Below are positions 1 to 9,212 of a stretch of DNA of 64,000 nucleotides, piece by piece. This stretch comes from Bacteroidales bacterium (GTDB lineage: Bacteria; Bacteroidota; Bacteroidia; Bacteroidales; UBA932): the NCBI GenBank assembly GCA_015060405.1, contig SUYN01000010.1, positions 17,542-81,541 on the forward strand, read 5' to 3'. The position numbers and the translations under genes are program-made. The stretch's first letter is position 1; the number at the start of each line of letters is the position of its first letter. The notes under the pieces were generated by a model. The model made no database searches, had not been told where the DNA came from, and saw only the letters and a program-made list of their open reading frames with translations.

Positions 1-405
1 CTTGAGCACCTCCATCGCCCTTTCGCAGTCGTCGAGCACCGGCAGAAGGCCCTTGATGGTCTCTGTGGAAGCCATGCTCACGATGTCCAGCTTTTCCTGG
101 GCAGTGCGCCTGCGGAAGTTGTCGAACTCGGCCATGAGCCTGATGTAGTCATCCCTGTCCTTGGCTATCCTGTCCTCACATTCCGCAACTTTCTTCTCCA
201 GTTCCTCGATCTTTGCCTTGTTCCTGTCCTTCTTGTTGAGGAAGCCTTTGCCTTTGGACTGCTCTCTGGCAGCCTCTGAAGCCTTTTCCTTTTCTGTTTC
301 CTTCAATGTCTCCTGAGCGTCATTCTGCGCCTCTTCCTGAACAGTCTCCTTCATTGTCTCCTCTGGAGCTGCCTGTCCTGTTTCCTTCTCTTTTCTTTCT
401 GACAT
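1..405 (-). CDS. grpE: GrpE nucleotide exchange factor, partial (N-terminal 135 residues)
   Basis: GrpE releases ADP from DnaK in the cytosolic Hsp70 chaperone cycle. The frame stays open from the ATG at 403-405 to the left edge of the window, so the C-terminal beta domain is missing. The first roughly 60 residues are a charged, Glu/Lys/Gln-rich disordered tail. A predicted coiled coil follows, and then the GrpE signature region (DDYIRLMAEFDNFRRR, then LLPVLDDCERAMEVLK), which identifies the family securely. The gene reads away from glpT and has a leader of about 110 nt. A palindrome upstream, at 557-571, is shared with htpG. I am confident in the family; only the truncation by the window edge limits the call. 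Confidence 0.95.
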   Translation of the reverse strand, partial: MSERKEKETGQAAPEETMKETVQEEAQNDAQETLKETEKEKASEAAREQSKGKGFLNKKDRNKAKIEELEKKVAECEDRIAKDRDDYIRLMAEFDNFRRRTAQEKLDIVSMASTETIKGLLPVLDDCERAMEVLK

Positions 406-522
406 ATTCCTTGATATCTTTTATTTTCACCTTGCCGAACAAGAGTGCGATCACCAATATAACCGTTATCGTAATAATCATACTCTTACTGAGGATTTCG
501 ATATGGTCCTCAAAATCCGCGG

Positions 523-552
523 CAAAGATAACAAATAATCTGCCATATGAAA
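523..552 (-). promoter_or_regulatory. Probable grpE promoter
   Basis: On the minus strand TATCTTTG (523-530) matches the Bacteroidota -7 consensus TAnnTTTG, and a TTTT-rich stretch lies about 20 bp upstream near 549-552. Transcription would start near 516, giving a leader of about 110 nt before the grpE ATG. A weaker -7-like element (TTATTTG) lies a few bases further upstream. Confidence 0.5.
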
Positions 553-556
553 ATTA

Positions 557-571
557 CTGACATTATGTCAG
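557..571. promoter_or_regulatory. CTGAC-N5-GTCAG palindrome upstream of grpE
   Basis: A perfect 5+5 bp dyad, CTGAC-ATTAT-GTCAG, sits upstream of the grpE promoter elements. The same dyad with the same 5 bp spacer lies upstream of htpG at 43224-43238. Because both genes encode chaperones, a heat-shock or protein-stress operator or activator site is the natural inference. I do not recognise the regulator with certainty. Confidence 0.6.
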
Positions 572-675
572 CCTATGTGTCAGTCCGCTTCCCTTGCATA
601 CTCACAGATTGTATTCTACTTCTTTTATCCGGCGATTAAATGTAATTTAATTCGAGGTAATTCGTAATTTTTGTT

Positions 676-683
676 TAACTTTG
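676..683 (+). promoter_or_regulatory. Probable -7 element of the glpT operon
   Basis: TAACTTTG matches TAnnTTTG and lies 38 bp before the glpT ATG. The -33 element is weak (TTC near 651-653). The remainder of the 572-720 gap shows no gene. Confidence 0.5.
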
Positions 684-720
684 TACACTTTTTAAGAATA
701 ACTTTTTAACCCGATAATTA

Positions 721-2106
721 ATGGCTAATTTCTTCACTCCACCGCAGGCGAAGCCGCTTCTTCCCAAGGAGAAGATCGACAAGGTGTTTAAGTCTATGAG
801 ATTTAGGGTATTCCTCGGTTCGTTCCTTGGTTATGCCGGTTACTATCTCGTCCGCAAGAACCTTTCTCTTGCCGCCCCTGACATGATTGCCGAGGGCCTT
901 ATCGACAAACAGGGTGTAGGTATCGCGGCATCAGCTGTGTCCATCGCCTATGCTTTCAGCAAATTCGTCATGGGAACCCTTTCTGACCGTTCCGATGCCA
1001 GAAAGTTCCTCACAGTAGGCCTCGTCATAGCCTCCCTGGTCATGATGGCTGTCGGATTCCTTCCGTTCTCGACCGTGAATCCTGCAATCAACGTGACCAT
1101 GCTTTTTGTCATGATGCTTTTCGTGGGTGTCCTTTCCGGAATGGGATGGCCTCCATGCGGCCGTATCATGGCGTACTGGTTCTCGCAGAATGAGAGAAGC
1201 TTCAAGATGTCCCTGTGGAACACATCGCACACTGTCGGTGCCGGTACACTCGGAGTAATCGCGCTTCTCGGAGTCGGAATATTCGCGGATCTTGGCATTG
1301 AGCAGACATGGAGGGCGAATTTCATCATCCCTTCAGCCTTTGCGCTTCTGATTGCTGTGTTCTGCTGGTGGGCGTTGCGTGACACTCCGGAGTCATGCGG
1401 TCTTCCGTCTGTAGCTGACTGGAGAAACGACCACTCGGGCGTCAAGACAAAGGAGAAGGTGGGCGAGCAGGTGCCTTTCAAGACACAGCTTTTCGACTAT
1501 GTACTCAAGAACAAGTGGATATGGATGATCGCTCTTGCAAATGCCTTCGTCTACATGGTAAGGTACGGCATCGGTGACTGGGCTCCTACTTATCTCCAGG
1601 AGACAGGCATCATGACTGCAGCAGAGAGCAAGGTCGCATTCTCCGTCCATAACTACGTGGGTGCCGTAGGTACCATCATATGCGGATGGGTGTCTGCAAA
1701 GTTCTTCAAGGGAAAATGCGCGCCTCCTAACATCATCTTCATGACCCTCGTGCTTGTGGGCTGCCTCATGTACTGGCAGGTTCCTGCCCTTGCGGCTGCA
1801 ACAGGCATCGATGCAAAGGTGTGGGTCTATGTGGCTCTCATCCTCATCGGTTTCTGCATCTACGGTCCTGTGGCCCTTGTCAGCATCCAGGCTCTTAACC
1901 TTGTGCCGAAGAATGCTGCAGGTACAGCGGCAGGCTTTGTGGGACTCTCAGGCTACCTCATCGGTGACTCACTTCTCTCGAAGATCATCGTGGGAGGCAT
2001 CGCAGACAGCAGCTGGAATGCTGCCAACCTCACAATGGTGATAGGTGCGGCGCTGGGTATCCTGCTCTGTGCGCTTACCTTGAAATCTGAAAGGAAATCC
2101 GAATAA
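721..2106 (+). CDS. glpT: Glycerol-3-phosphate transporter, GlpT-type MFS
   Basis: This is a 461-residue, 12-helix major facilitator protein of the organophosphate:phosphate antiporter family (GlpT/UhpT/UhpC) in the inner membrane. The N-terminal signature VRKNLSLAAPD places an arginine at residue 45. A second arginine falls in MVRYGIGDWAPTYL at residue 281. These correspond to the two phosphate-binding arginines of E. coli GlpT (R45, R269). The length is normal for the family. It begins a plus-strand cluster, and the phosphoesterase gene follows after only 4 bp. The neighbouring GDPD would release glycerol-3-phosphate, which supports GlpT over UhpT. The exact substrate remains an inference. 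Confidence 0.9.
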   Translation: MANFFTPPQAKPLLPKEKIDKVFKSMRFRVFLGSFLGYAGYYLVRKNLSLAAPDMIAEGLIDKQGVGIAASAVSIAYAFSKFVMGTLSDRSDARKFLTVGLVIASLVMMAVGFLPFSTVNPAINVTMLFVMMLFVGVLSGMGWPPCGRIMAYWFSQNERSFKMSLWNTSHTVGAGTLGVIALLGVGIFADLGIEQTWRANFIIPSAFALLIAVFCWWALRDTPESCGLPSVADWRNDHSGVKTKEKVGEQVPFKTQLFDYVLKNKWIWMIALANAFVYMVRYGIGDWAPTYLQETGIMTAAESKVAFSVHNYVGAVGTIICGWVSAKFFKGKCAPPNIIFMTLVLVGCLMYWQVPALAAATGIDAKVWVYVALILIGFCIYGPVALVSIQALNLVPKNAAGTAAGFVGLSGYLIGDSLLSKIIVGGIADSSWNAANLTMVIGAALGILLCALTLKSERKSE

Positions 2107-2110
2107 CATT

Positions 2111-4042
2111 ATGAAGATATTAAGAAATCTGACAGTTCTCCTGGCAGCGGTTTTATTCCTGTCGTGTGAAAAGAATCCAGCCGGCACAGACGGGCCGGAC
2201 AATGGACAGACCCAGACTCTTGAACTGATGATCAGCCTGCCGTCCCAGATAGATGGAGCGGCAGGAGATGTTGTTTCTGTGAAGTACTATTCAGGCAAAG
2301 GCCCCAAGACCGGAGACCTTGTGGTACTGAAGAAAGGAGGAAAGGAAGTCATATGCGACATCGTTTCCATCGAGCCGGACAGCTTCTCTTTCGAGATTGC
2401 TCCTGAGGTGGAGACCGGCAAGTACTCCTTCTGCATCAGAAGAGGAGAGGTGACCAAGGCAGTGAAGGATGTGCAGTTCAACATAGAAATACGCGTCGAG
2501 GTGGAGGAGAAGGACGGATATAATATATATGGTATAATAACCTGCGAAGAAGCGGGTGTGCCGGGTGTGGTTGTATCCGATGGAATCGAGACAGCCGTGA
2601 CCGATGAGAACGGTATATATTATCTGAAGTCGCAGGAGTACAACAGGCTTGTCTTCATGTCTGTGCCAAGCGGATATGAGACGGTGGCCGAGGGAGTCGT
2701 GCCGAAGTTCCACAAGGTGATTGACGGAAACCCGTCGACTGTCGAAAGAGTGGACTGGACACTTGCCAAGGTGGACAATGAAGACCATATAATGTATGTC
2801 CTCGGAGATATGCACCTGGCAAACAGGACGAATGACCTGAACCAGTTCGCCGCGTTCACTTCCGACCTCAAGAGCCAGATCACAGCCAACAAGGACAAGA
2901 AGCAGTACGCCCTCACCCTGGGTGACATGTCATGGGATCTGTACTGGTACTCCAATGCATATGACCTCTACTCATATGTGGAGACAATCAATTCAAGCCT
3001 CAGCGGCATCCAGATCTTCCATACTATCGGTAACCACGATCATGACATGAATTCGGCCGGTGACTTCAACACCGTGACTGCCTTCAAGAACAGCGTGGCT
3101 CCGACATATTACTCCTTTAATATAGGTAATATACATTATATAGTCCTTGACAATATCCTTTGTACCAACAACGGTACGGGAGACAGGACCTATGAATCCA
3201 GCCTTACACAGGATCAGCTGACATGGCTCATGAACGACCTTAAGCATGTGGACAAGTCGAAGAAACTTGTAGTGACCATGCACGCCCAGATGTATAATGA
3301 GAACGGAAACGCGGCGATGGACTTCGCTTCCGAACTCGAGCAGCTCTGCAGCGGATATGACACCCATGTGATGAGTGCACACACCCATGTGATCTGGAAC
3401 AACGACAAGACGGCTTCCAAGGGCATATATCATCACAATAGCGGTGCTATATGCGGAACATGGTGGTGGACAGGACATTACACTTCAGGACTCGGTCTGT
3501 GCAAGGATGGCTCGCCTTCCGGCTATTATGTGTATGATATGAATGGCAGCGACATCAGCTGGAGGTTCAAGCCGACAGGACGCGATTTCAAGCATGCCTT
3601 CCGTACATATGACAGGAATGAGATCGTACTCACTGCTGCCAAGTTCGCGCCTAAGGCCGATTCGGGCAATGCTGTCAAGTTTGAATCCACAGCTGCCTAC
3701 TGGGCATCGCCGGATGATAGGAACTATGTGTATTTCAATGTGTTCGATTATGATCCGTCATGGAAGATCGAGGTTACTGAAAATGGCAGCCCGTTGAAAT
3801 ACGAGGTGGTAAAGGTAAAGGATCCGCTTCACCTTGCTGCTTACGAGGCAATGAGATACAATGCCAATGCGACTCCGACCTCAAGCTTCAAGGCCTATAC
3901 CGTAGCGTCGCATTTCTTCCGTGTGCAGGCTTCTTCGAAGACTTCGACCCTCGAGTTCAGGATCACCGACCGCTTCGGAAATGTGTACACAGAGACAATG
4001 AAACGCCCTAAGGCCTTTTCACTTGCCGCATATAACAAGTAA
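2111..4042 (+). CDS. Calcineurin-like phosphoesterase lipoprotein
   Basis: The 643-residue protein has a lipoprotein signal (LLAAVLFLSC, Cys19), so it should be anchored in the periplasm or on the surface. After a beta-rich N-terminal part and an Ig-like/carboxypeptidase-regulatory-like domain (about 135-220), the metallophosphoesterase core starts near residue 228. Its motifs are in order: GDMH, GDMSWD, GNHDHD (near 307), MHAQ and SAHTH. The usual metal ligands are therefore present. The C-terminal portion (about 480-640) resembles the MetallophosC domain of Bacteroidota. It lies 4 bp after glpT and 41 bp before susC, and probably removes phosphate or cleaves phosphodiesters of the locus substrate. 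Substrate specificity cannot be read from the sequence. Confidence 0.85.
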   Translation: MKILRNLTVLLAAVLFLSCEKNPAGTDGPDNGQTQTLELMISLPSQIDGAAGDVVSVKYYSGKGPKTGDLVVLKKGGKEVICDIVSIEPDSFSFEIAPEVETGKYSFCIRRGEVTKAVKDVQFNIEIRVEVEEKDGYNIYGIITCEEAGVPGVVVSDGIETAVTDENGIYYLKSQEYNRLVFMSVPSGYETVAEGVVPKFHKVIDGNPSTVERVDWTLAKVDNEDHIMYVLGDMHLANRTNDLNQFAAFTSDLKSQITANKDKKQYALTLGDMSWDLYWYSNAYDLYSYVETINSSLSGIQIFHTIGNHDHDMNSAGDFNTVTAFKNSVAPTYYSFNIGNIHYIVLDNILCTNNGTGDRTYESSLTQDQLTWLMNDLKHVDKSKKLVVTMHAQMYNENGNAAMDFASELEQLCSGYDTHVMSAHTHVIWNNDKTASKGIYHHNSGAICGTWWWTGHYTSGLGLCKDGSPSGYYVYDMNGSDISWRFKPTGRDFKHAFRTYDRNEIVLTAAKFAPKADSGNAVKFESTAAYWASPDDRNYVYFNVFDYDPSWKIEVTENGSPLKYEVVKVKDPLHLAAYEAMRYNANATPTSSFKAYTVASHFFRVQASSKTSTLEFRITDRFGNVYTETMKRPKAFSLAAYNK

Positions 4043-4082
4043 GTTCTTAAAACCAATAACATACTAACTAACATTAATTTTT

Positions 4083-7000
4083 ATGAGATTAATTAAATCT
4101 TTCGCAGCTTCTCTGGCCTTGCTTCTCGCAGGCTTCAGTGCCTTTGCACAGTCCAGAGAAATCTCCGGTGTTGTGCTGGATGCGACTGACTTCCCTCTGA
4201 TCGGAGTGGCGGTCATCGTTGACGGAACAACCAACGGAGCCATGACAGATGAGAACGGAAGCTTCACTCTTTCAGTGCCGGCTTCTGAAGTTGTTCTCAA
4301 CGTGTCATCCCTTGGTTATGAGACCAAGCTCGTGACCGTCCCTTCAACCCAGGACAAGGTCACAATCCATCTTGCAGAAGACAACATGATGATCGAAGAG
4401 ACTGTCGTTGTCGGTTACGGTACACAGAAGAAGGTGAACCTCACCGGTGCTGTGGGTGTCGTTGACAGCAAGCAGCTTGAAGACAGGACCTCACACAACC
4501 TCAGCGCAATGCTTCAGGGTTCTGTGCCAGGTCTCAACATCTCGACATCAAGCGGTAACCCCGGCAGCTCAGGAGCACTCAACATCCGTGGTGTCGGTTC
4601 CATCGGTTCAGGTGCGGACACTACACCTCTCGTCCTGATCGACGGTGTTGAAGGTGAGATCGACCGCGTGAACCCTGCCGACGTAGCTTCAATCTCAGTC
4701 ATCAAGGATGCTTCCGCTGCCGCCGTTTACGGTGCCCGTGGTGCATTCGGTGTGATCCTCATCACGACAAAAGGTGGTGACGACAAGTCAGATAAGGCTA
4801 CCGTACGCTATAGCGGACGCTTCGGTTGGGAAGAGCCTACCACTTCAACTGATTATGAGACAACCGGTTACTGGTCTGCATATATCCACAACATGTTCTG
4901 GAAGGCGGATAACGCAAACTCAAAGTACATCCAGTACAACGACTATGACATGCAGCAGCTCCTTCTCCGTGTAAACGACAAGACCGAGCATCCTGACCGC
5001 CCTTGGACTGTAATCGAGAACAGAAACGGCAAGGACACCTACATGTACTATGCTAACACAGACTGGTGGCACGAGCTCTTCGTAGACCAGCATCCTGTAC
5101 AGCAGCATCAGATCTCCCTCAGCGGCGGTAACAAGGCTGTTAAGTACTACCTTTCAGGTGCGTTCAACAAGCAGACAGGTATCGTGAAGGCTAATCCTGA
5201 CGTGTTTACAAAGTACAACCTCCGTTCGAAGATTGACTTCAAGATCAACAAGTGGGCGAGAATGAGCAACAACACTTCATTCTACAGTTCGGTTTATGAC
5301 TATCCGGGCGTAGGAAACGTTGAGAATGCGATCGCATATGCGGCAAACCACGGTCTTGCCAACTTCCCGCTCCAGAACCCTGACGGATCATGGATCTACT
5401 CGACACCTCACCTCAACTACAAGGTCGCAAACGGACGTCACATCGTCTACGGTAACGGTTACAACACCAACCTCGACCGCAAATCTGACTTCTCAAACAC
5501 AACCGAGCTCACAATCAAGCCTGTGAAGCAGTTCAGCCTCGTCGGAAACTTCACTTACAGACTCCACGAGAACCGCAACACCAACAGGTCTACCAACATG
5601 ACTTACTCAGACTATCCTGGCAAGTTCGGAGCCTACACTACAGGTGCCGGTGACAACAACCTCTACGAGACAGTTCAGACCATGAACTACATCGCAGCCA
5701 ATGTGTTCGCGACTTATGAGGAGACTTTCAGAAAGAACCACAACTTCAAGGCTATGGCCGGTTTCAACTATGAGTCCTATTACAGAAAGGCTATCGATGC
5801 AACCGGATATGACCTCATCACTGACGAGCTTTCAGACTTCAACCTCATCACAACCACAAGACCTCCTGTACTTGGCGGTGGACAGACAGCTTATGCTCTC
5901 GCCGGATTCTTCGGCCGTATCAACTACGACTACAAGGGCAAGTATCTTGTCGAGGTGTCAGGCCGTTATGACGGTACATCACGTTTTGCAGAGGGACACC
6001 GTTTCGGATTCTTCCCTTCTGCATCACTCGGATGGCGTGTCTCTGAAGAGCCTTGGTTCGCTCCTGCAAAGGATGTGATGAACAACCTCAAGCTCCGTGC
6101 ATCATTCGGTAGCCTCGGTAACCAGAAGGTGAGGAACAACGCATGGATGAGGCAGATCACATTTGACAACTTCGCAGCTTACTCATTCGACGGCTCCGCA
6201 ATGGGACGTTATGCGACAATCTCTGCTCCGAATGCATCAGACCTTACTTGGGAGACTACAACCCAGTATAATGCAGGTATTGATGCAGGAATGTTCCAGG
6301 ACAAGCTGATGTTCACCGTCGAGGGCTTCATCCGTGACACCAAGGGCATGCTCCAGCAGGGAGTTGACCTTCCGGGCGTCTACGGTGCAAACTCACCTCT
6401 TATGAACAGTGCTGACCTCCGTACTTCAGGTTATGAGCTTTCAATCAGCTGGAGAGACCAGATCGAGATTGCAGGAAGACCTTTCGGCTACAGCGTCATG
6501 GCCAACCTCAGTGACAACAAGACCATCATCACAAAGTATGACAACAAGGACAAGATCTTTGCAAAGGACTACTATGTGGGTATGGAGCTTGGTGAGATCT
6601 GGGGCTTCGTGACTGACGGCCTCTTCGCTACTGACGAGGAAGCAAAGGCATATGCAGAGCAGGTTGACCTCAGCTACATCACAAAGCGTCTTACAGGCGG
6701 ATGGCTTGCCGGTGACCTCAAGTATGTCGACATCAACGGCGACGGCAAGATCAGCGTAGGTGAGAACAGCGTCGACAATCCTGGTGACCGCAAGATCCTC
6801 GGAAATGCAAATGCAACTCTCCAGTACGGTGTGACAGTAGGTTTCGACTACTTCGGATTTGACGTGTCTGCATTTTTCCAGGGAACTGGTAACCACTATT
6901 GGTATCCTAACGATGAGTCAATGGCATTCTGGGGACCTTATTCACGTCCTTACTGCTCGTTCCTCGCAGATGACTTCCTTGATCATGTATGGGCTGAGGA

Positions 7001-7355
7001 TAATCCTGATGCATATTTCCCACGTCCACGTGCTTATTCGGCATTTACATCCGGTGCATATCTTGCAAATGTGAACGACCGTTATCTCCAGAACATCAGA
7101 TATCTCAGATTCAAGAACCTCACCGTAGGATACACTGTTCCTCAGACAGCTACCAAGAAGATAGGTGTCGAGAAGATCCGCGTATACTTCTCTGGTGAGA
7201 ACCTCGCTTACTGGTCTCCATTCAAGAAGCACAGCAAGTACATCGATCCTGAAGCAGCGTTCGACAGACTCAGCAGCGGATCGACTACACGTTACAACAA
7301 TGCCTTCTATCCATGGCAGAAGACCATGATGTTCGGCGTTGACATCACTTTCTAA
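4083..7355 (+). CDS. susC-like: SusC/RagA-type TonB-dependent outer-membrane transporter
   Basis: This 1090-residue protein has a signal peptide ending in FSAFAQ and a carboxypeptidase-regulatory-like domain (about 25-100). The SusC hallmark box follows (EETVVVGYGTQKK), then a plug domain (LQGSVPGLNI, GVGSIGSG, VIKDASAAAVYGARGAFGVI) and a long TonB-dependent beta-barrel ending in VDITF. SusC proteins energised by TonB/ExbBD import ligands captured by the partner SusD, encoded 23 bp downstream. Such pairs normally import glycans. Here the flanking phosphodiesterases and GlpT suggest a phosphate-containing ligand instead. That ligand assignment is inference; the family call is secure. Confidence 0.95.
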   Translation: MRLIKSFAASLALLLAGFSAFAQSREISGVVLDATDFPLIGVAVIVDGTTNGAMTDENGSFTLSVPASEVVLNVSSLGYETKLVTVPSTQDKVTIHLAEDNMMIEETVVVGYGTQKKVNLTGAVGVVDSKQLEDRTSHNLSAMLQGSVPGLNISTSSGNPGSSGALNIRGVGSIGSGADTTPLVLIDGVEGEIDRVNPADVASISVIKDASAAAVYGARGAFGVILITTKGGDDKSDKATVRYSGRFGWEEPTTSTDYETTGYWSAYIHNMFWKADNANSKYIQYNDYDMQQLLLRVNDKTEHPDRPWTVIENRNGKDTYMYYANTDWWHELFVDQHPVQQHQISLSGGNKAVKYYLSGAFNKQTGIVKANPDVFTKYNLRSKIDFKINKWARMSNNTSFYSSVYDYPGVGNVENAIAYAANHGLANFPLQNPDGSWIYSTPHLNYKVANGRHIVYGNGYNTNLDRKSDFSNTTELTIKPVKQFSLVGNFTYRLHENRNTNRSTNMTYSDYPGKFGAYTTGAGDNNLYETVQTMNYIAANVFATYEETFRKNHNFKAMAGFNYESYYRKAIDATGYDLITDELSDFNLITTTRPPVLGGGQTAYALAGFFGRINYDYKGKYLVEVSGRYDGTSRFAEGHRFGFFPSASLGWRVSEEPWFAPAKDVMNNLKLRASFGSLGNQKVRNNAWMRQITFDNFAAYSFDGSAMGRYATISAPNASDLTWETTTQYNAGIDAGMFQDKLMFTVEGFIRDTKGMLQQGVDLPGVYGANSPLMNSADLRTSGYELSISWRDQIEIAGRPFGYSVMANLSDNKTIITKYDNKDKIFAKDYYVGMELGEIWGFVTDGLFATDEEAKAYAEQVDLSYITKRLTGGWLAGDLKYVDINGDGKISVGENSVDNPGDRKILGNANATLQYGVTVGFDYFGFDVSAFFQGTGNHYWYPNDESMAFWGPYSRPYCSFLADDFLDHVWAEDNPDAYFPRPRAYSAFTSGAYLANVNDRYLQNIRYLRFKNLTVGYTVPQTATKKIGVEKIRVYFSGENLAYWSPFKKHSKYIDPEAAFDRLSSGSTTRYNNAFYPWQKTMMFGVDITF

Positions 7356-7378
7356 TCAAGTGTAATCATTAAAGAATA

Positions 7379-9190
7379 ATGAAGATGAAAAAATATCTGA
7401 TAATCATAGCTGCCGCAGCTCTTGCCTTCGCTTCTTGTGATATGCTTGACAAGAAACCTTTGGCTGAGATGTCTCCTGAGTCTTACTTCAAGACTGAGCA
7501 GGACCTGCAGCTTTTCTCAAACACGTTCTACAACAACCTCCTTCCTAAGTCACCATATGGCTACCAGAGCGACCATTATGTGAAGCAGACAATGTCTGAC
7601 GAGCTTCATGGCGGTTCTTACCGTGTCGTTCCTGAATCAGGTTCCGGCTGGTCTTGGGGTGACCTCAGAAAGATGAACACCCTTCTCGCGTACATCGACA
7701 ACTGCGAGGATGAGGGTGCCATCGTGGAGTACACGGCTCTTACCAAGTTCTTCAGGACTTTCTTCTATTTCGAGAAAGTGAAGAGATTCGGTGATGTTCC
7801 ATGGATTGAAGTAGAGCTCGGCTCTGCAGACGAGGCTCTCTGGAATCCGAGAGACAACCGTGAGGTTGTGATGCAGCATATGCTCGAGGATATCAACTAT
7901 GCCATCGAGAACCTTCCTGCACCTACATCTCAGTTCCGTGTGAACAAGTACACAGCTCTTGCACTCAAGGCTCAGTTCTGCCTCTTCGAGGGTACATTCA
8001 GAAAGTATCACGCAGGTGAGTCTACATTGAAGACCCTTCCTGCTGATGCGGCTGACTACACCTTCTATCTCGAGCAGGCGGCAGCTGCTGCAAAGGAAAT
8101 CATGGATGCGGGCAAGTACACCCTCTATTCAACAGGAAAGCCAGACCAGGACTATCGCGACATGTTCGTTCTCGAGGACTGCGAGAGCAACAAGGAGCAC
8201 ATCCTTTCAATCAAGTTCGATTATGGTCTTTCAATATTCCACAACGGAACAGCTTACGGACTCCTTCCTTCACAGGGCCGTATCGGTGCAACAAGAAAGT
8301 TCATCGACAGCTATCTCATGAAGGACGGTTCACGCTTCACCGACAAGCCAGGTTATGAGTCTCTCGAGTTCGCGGCTCAGGTTGCTGACCGTGACCCTCG
8401 TCTTGCACAGTCTTTCCGTACTCCGGGCTACACCCGTATCGACGGTACTGACATCCTTGCACCGGATCTTTCTTCAAGCTGCACAGGCTACCAGACCATC
8501 AAGTGGGTCATGTCTGCAAAGGCTAACGGTGGCGACTCTGACCGTGTAGACCGCTCTACAAGCGACCTCCCTGTTTATCGTCTCGGTGAGATCCTTCTCA
8601 TCTATGCAGAGGCAAAGGCTGAACTCGGACAGCTCACACAGGATGACCTCAACAAGTCTGTCAACCTCCTCCGTAAGAGAGTCGGCATGCCAAGCCTTAC
8701 AATGGACGTGACTGCTGACCCATATCTTACCAACCCTGCAACAGGTTACACCAACTCGAAGCTCCTTTCTTCAAGCCAGCTTGCCCTCATCCTCGAGATC
8801 CGTCGTGAGAGAGCGATCGAAATGGCCCAGGAGGGCAACACACGCTGGTATGACCTCATCCGTTGGAGAGAAGGCAAATGCGTTGACCAGCCATTCTACG
8901 GTATCTACTTCCCAGGTCCTGGCGAGTATGACATCAACGGTGACGGCAAGCTTGACTACTGCCTCTATGAGGGTGACGTGAAGCCGGATTCAAAGGCTAC
9001 TTCAGTGCTTAAGATCGGCTCTGAAATCCTTCTCAGCAATGGCTCGAACGGTTATGTGGAGCCACATAAGGGCGAAACTCACAGCTTCAATGAAAACAGA
9101 GACTACTATTATCCGATTCCGATCAATGAGCGTTCACTCAACAGGAACCTCACTCAGAACGAAGGATGGGATGACGGTCTTGACTTTTAA
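7379..9190 (+). CDS. susD-like: SusD/RagB-type surface lipoprotein
   Basis: The protein is 603 residues long with a lipoprotein signal (ALAFASC, Cys20). It shows the SusD pattern: an N-terminal PESYFKTEQDLQLF segment, a TPR-like helical core, and a C-terminal part with ILEIRRERAIEMAQEGNTRW, YDLIRWREGK and a YYPIPINE terminus. SusD proteins cap the SusC barrel and bind the ligand. It lies 23 bp after susC and 22 bp before the next lipoprotein, as in a polysaccharide-utilisation-type operon. The only odd feature is the neighbourhood, which has phosphoesterases in place of glycoside hydrolases. Confidence 0.95.
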   Translation: MKMKKYLIIIAAAALAFASCDMLDKKPLAEMSPESYFKTEQDLQLFSNTFYNNLLPKSPYGYQSDHYVKQTMSDELHGGSYRVVPESGSGWSWGDLRKMNTLLAYIDNCEDEGAIVEYTALTKFFRTFFYFEKVKRFGDVPWIEVELGSADEALWNPRDNREVVMQHMLEDINYAIENLPAPTSQFRVNKYTALALKAQFCLFEGTFRKYHAGESTLKTLPADAADYTFYLEQAAAAAKEIMDAGKYTLYSTGKPDQDYRDMFVLEDCESNKEHILSIKFDYGLSIFHNGTAYGLLPSQGRIGATRKFIDSYLMKDGSRFTDKPGYESLEFAAQVADRDPRLAQSFRTPGYTRIDGTDILAPDLSSSCTGYQTIKWVMSAKANGGDSDRVDRSTSDLPVYRLGEILLIYAEAKAELGQLTQDDLNKSVNLLRKRVGMPSLTMDVTADPYLTNPATGYTNSKLLSSSQLALILEIRRERAIEMAQEGNTRWYDLIRWREGKCVDQPFYGIYFPGPGEYDINGDGKLDYCLYEGDVKPDSKATSVLKIGSEILLSNGSNGYVEPHKGETHSFNENRDYYYPIPINERSLNRNLTQNEGWDDGLDF

Positions 9191-9212
9191 CAATTAAACA
9201 ATTAAAGAGATT

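Noticed and set aside
306..560. Plus-strand 84-residue reading with a hydrophobic segment
   Set aside because: It lies antisense to grpE and its leader, has no promoter, and its composition is explained by the opposite-strand coding.
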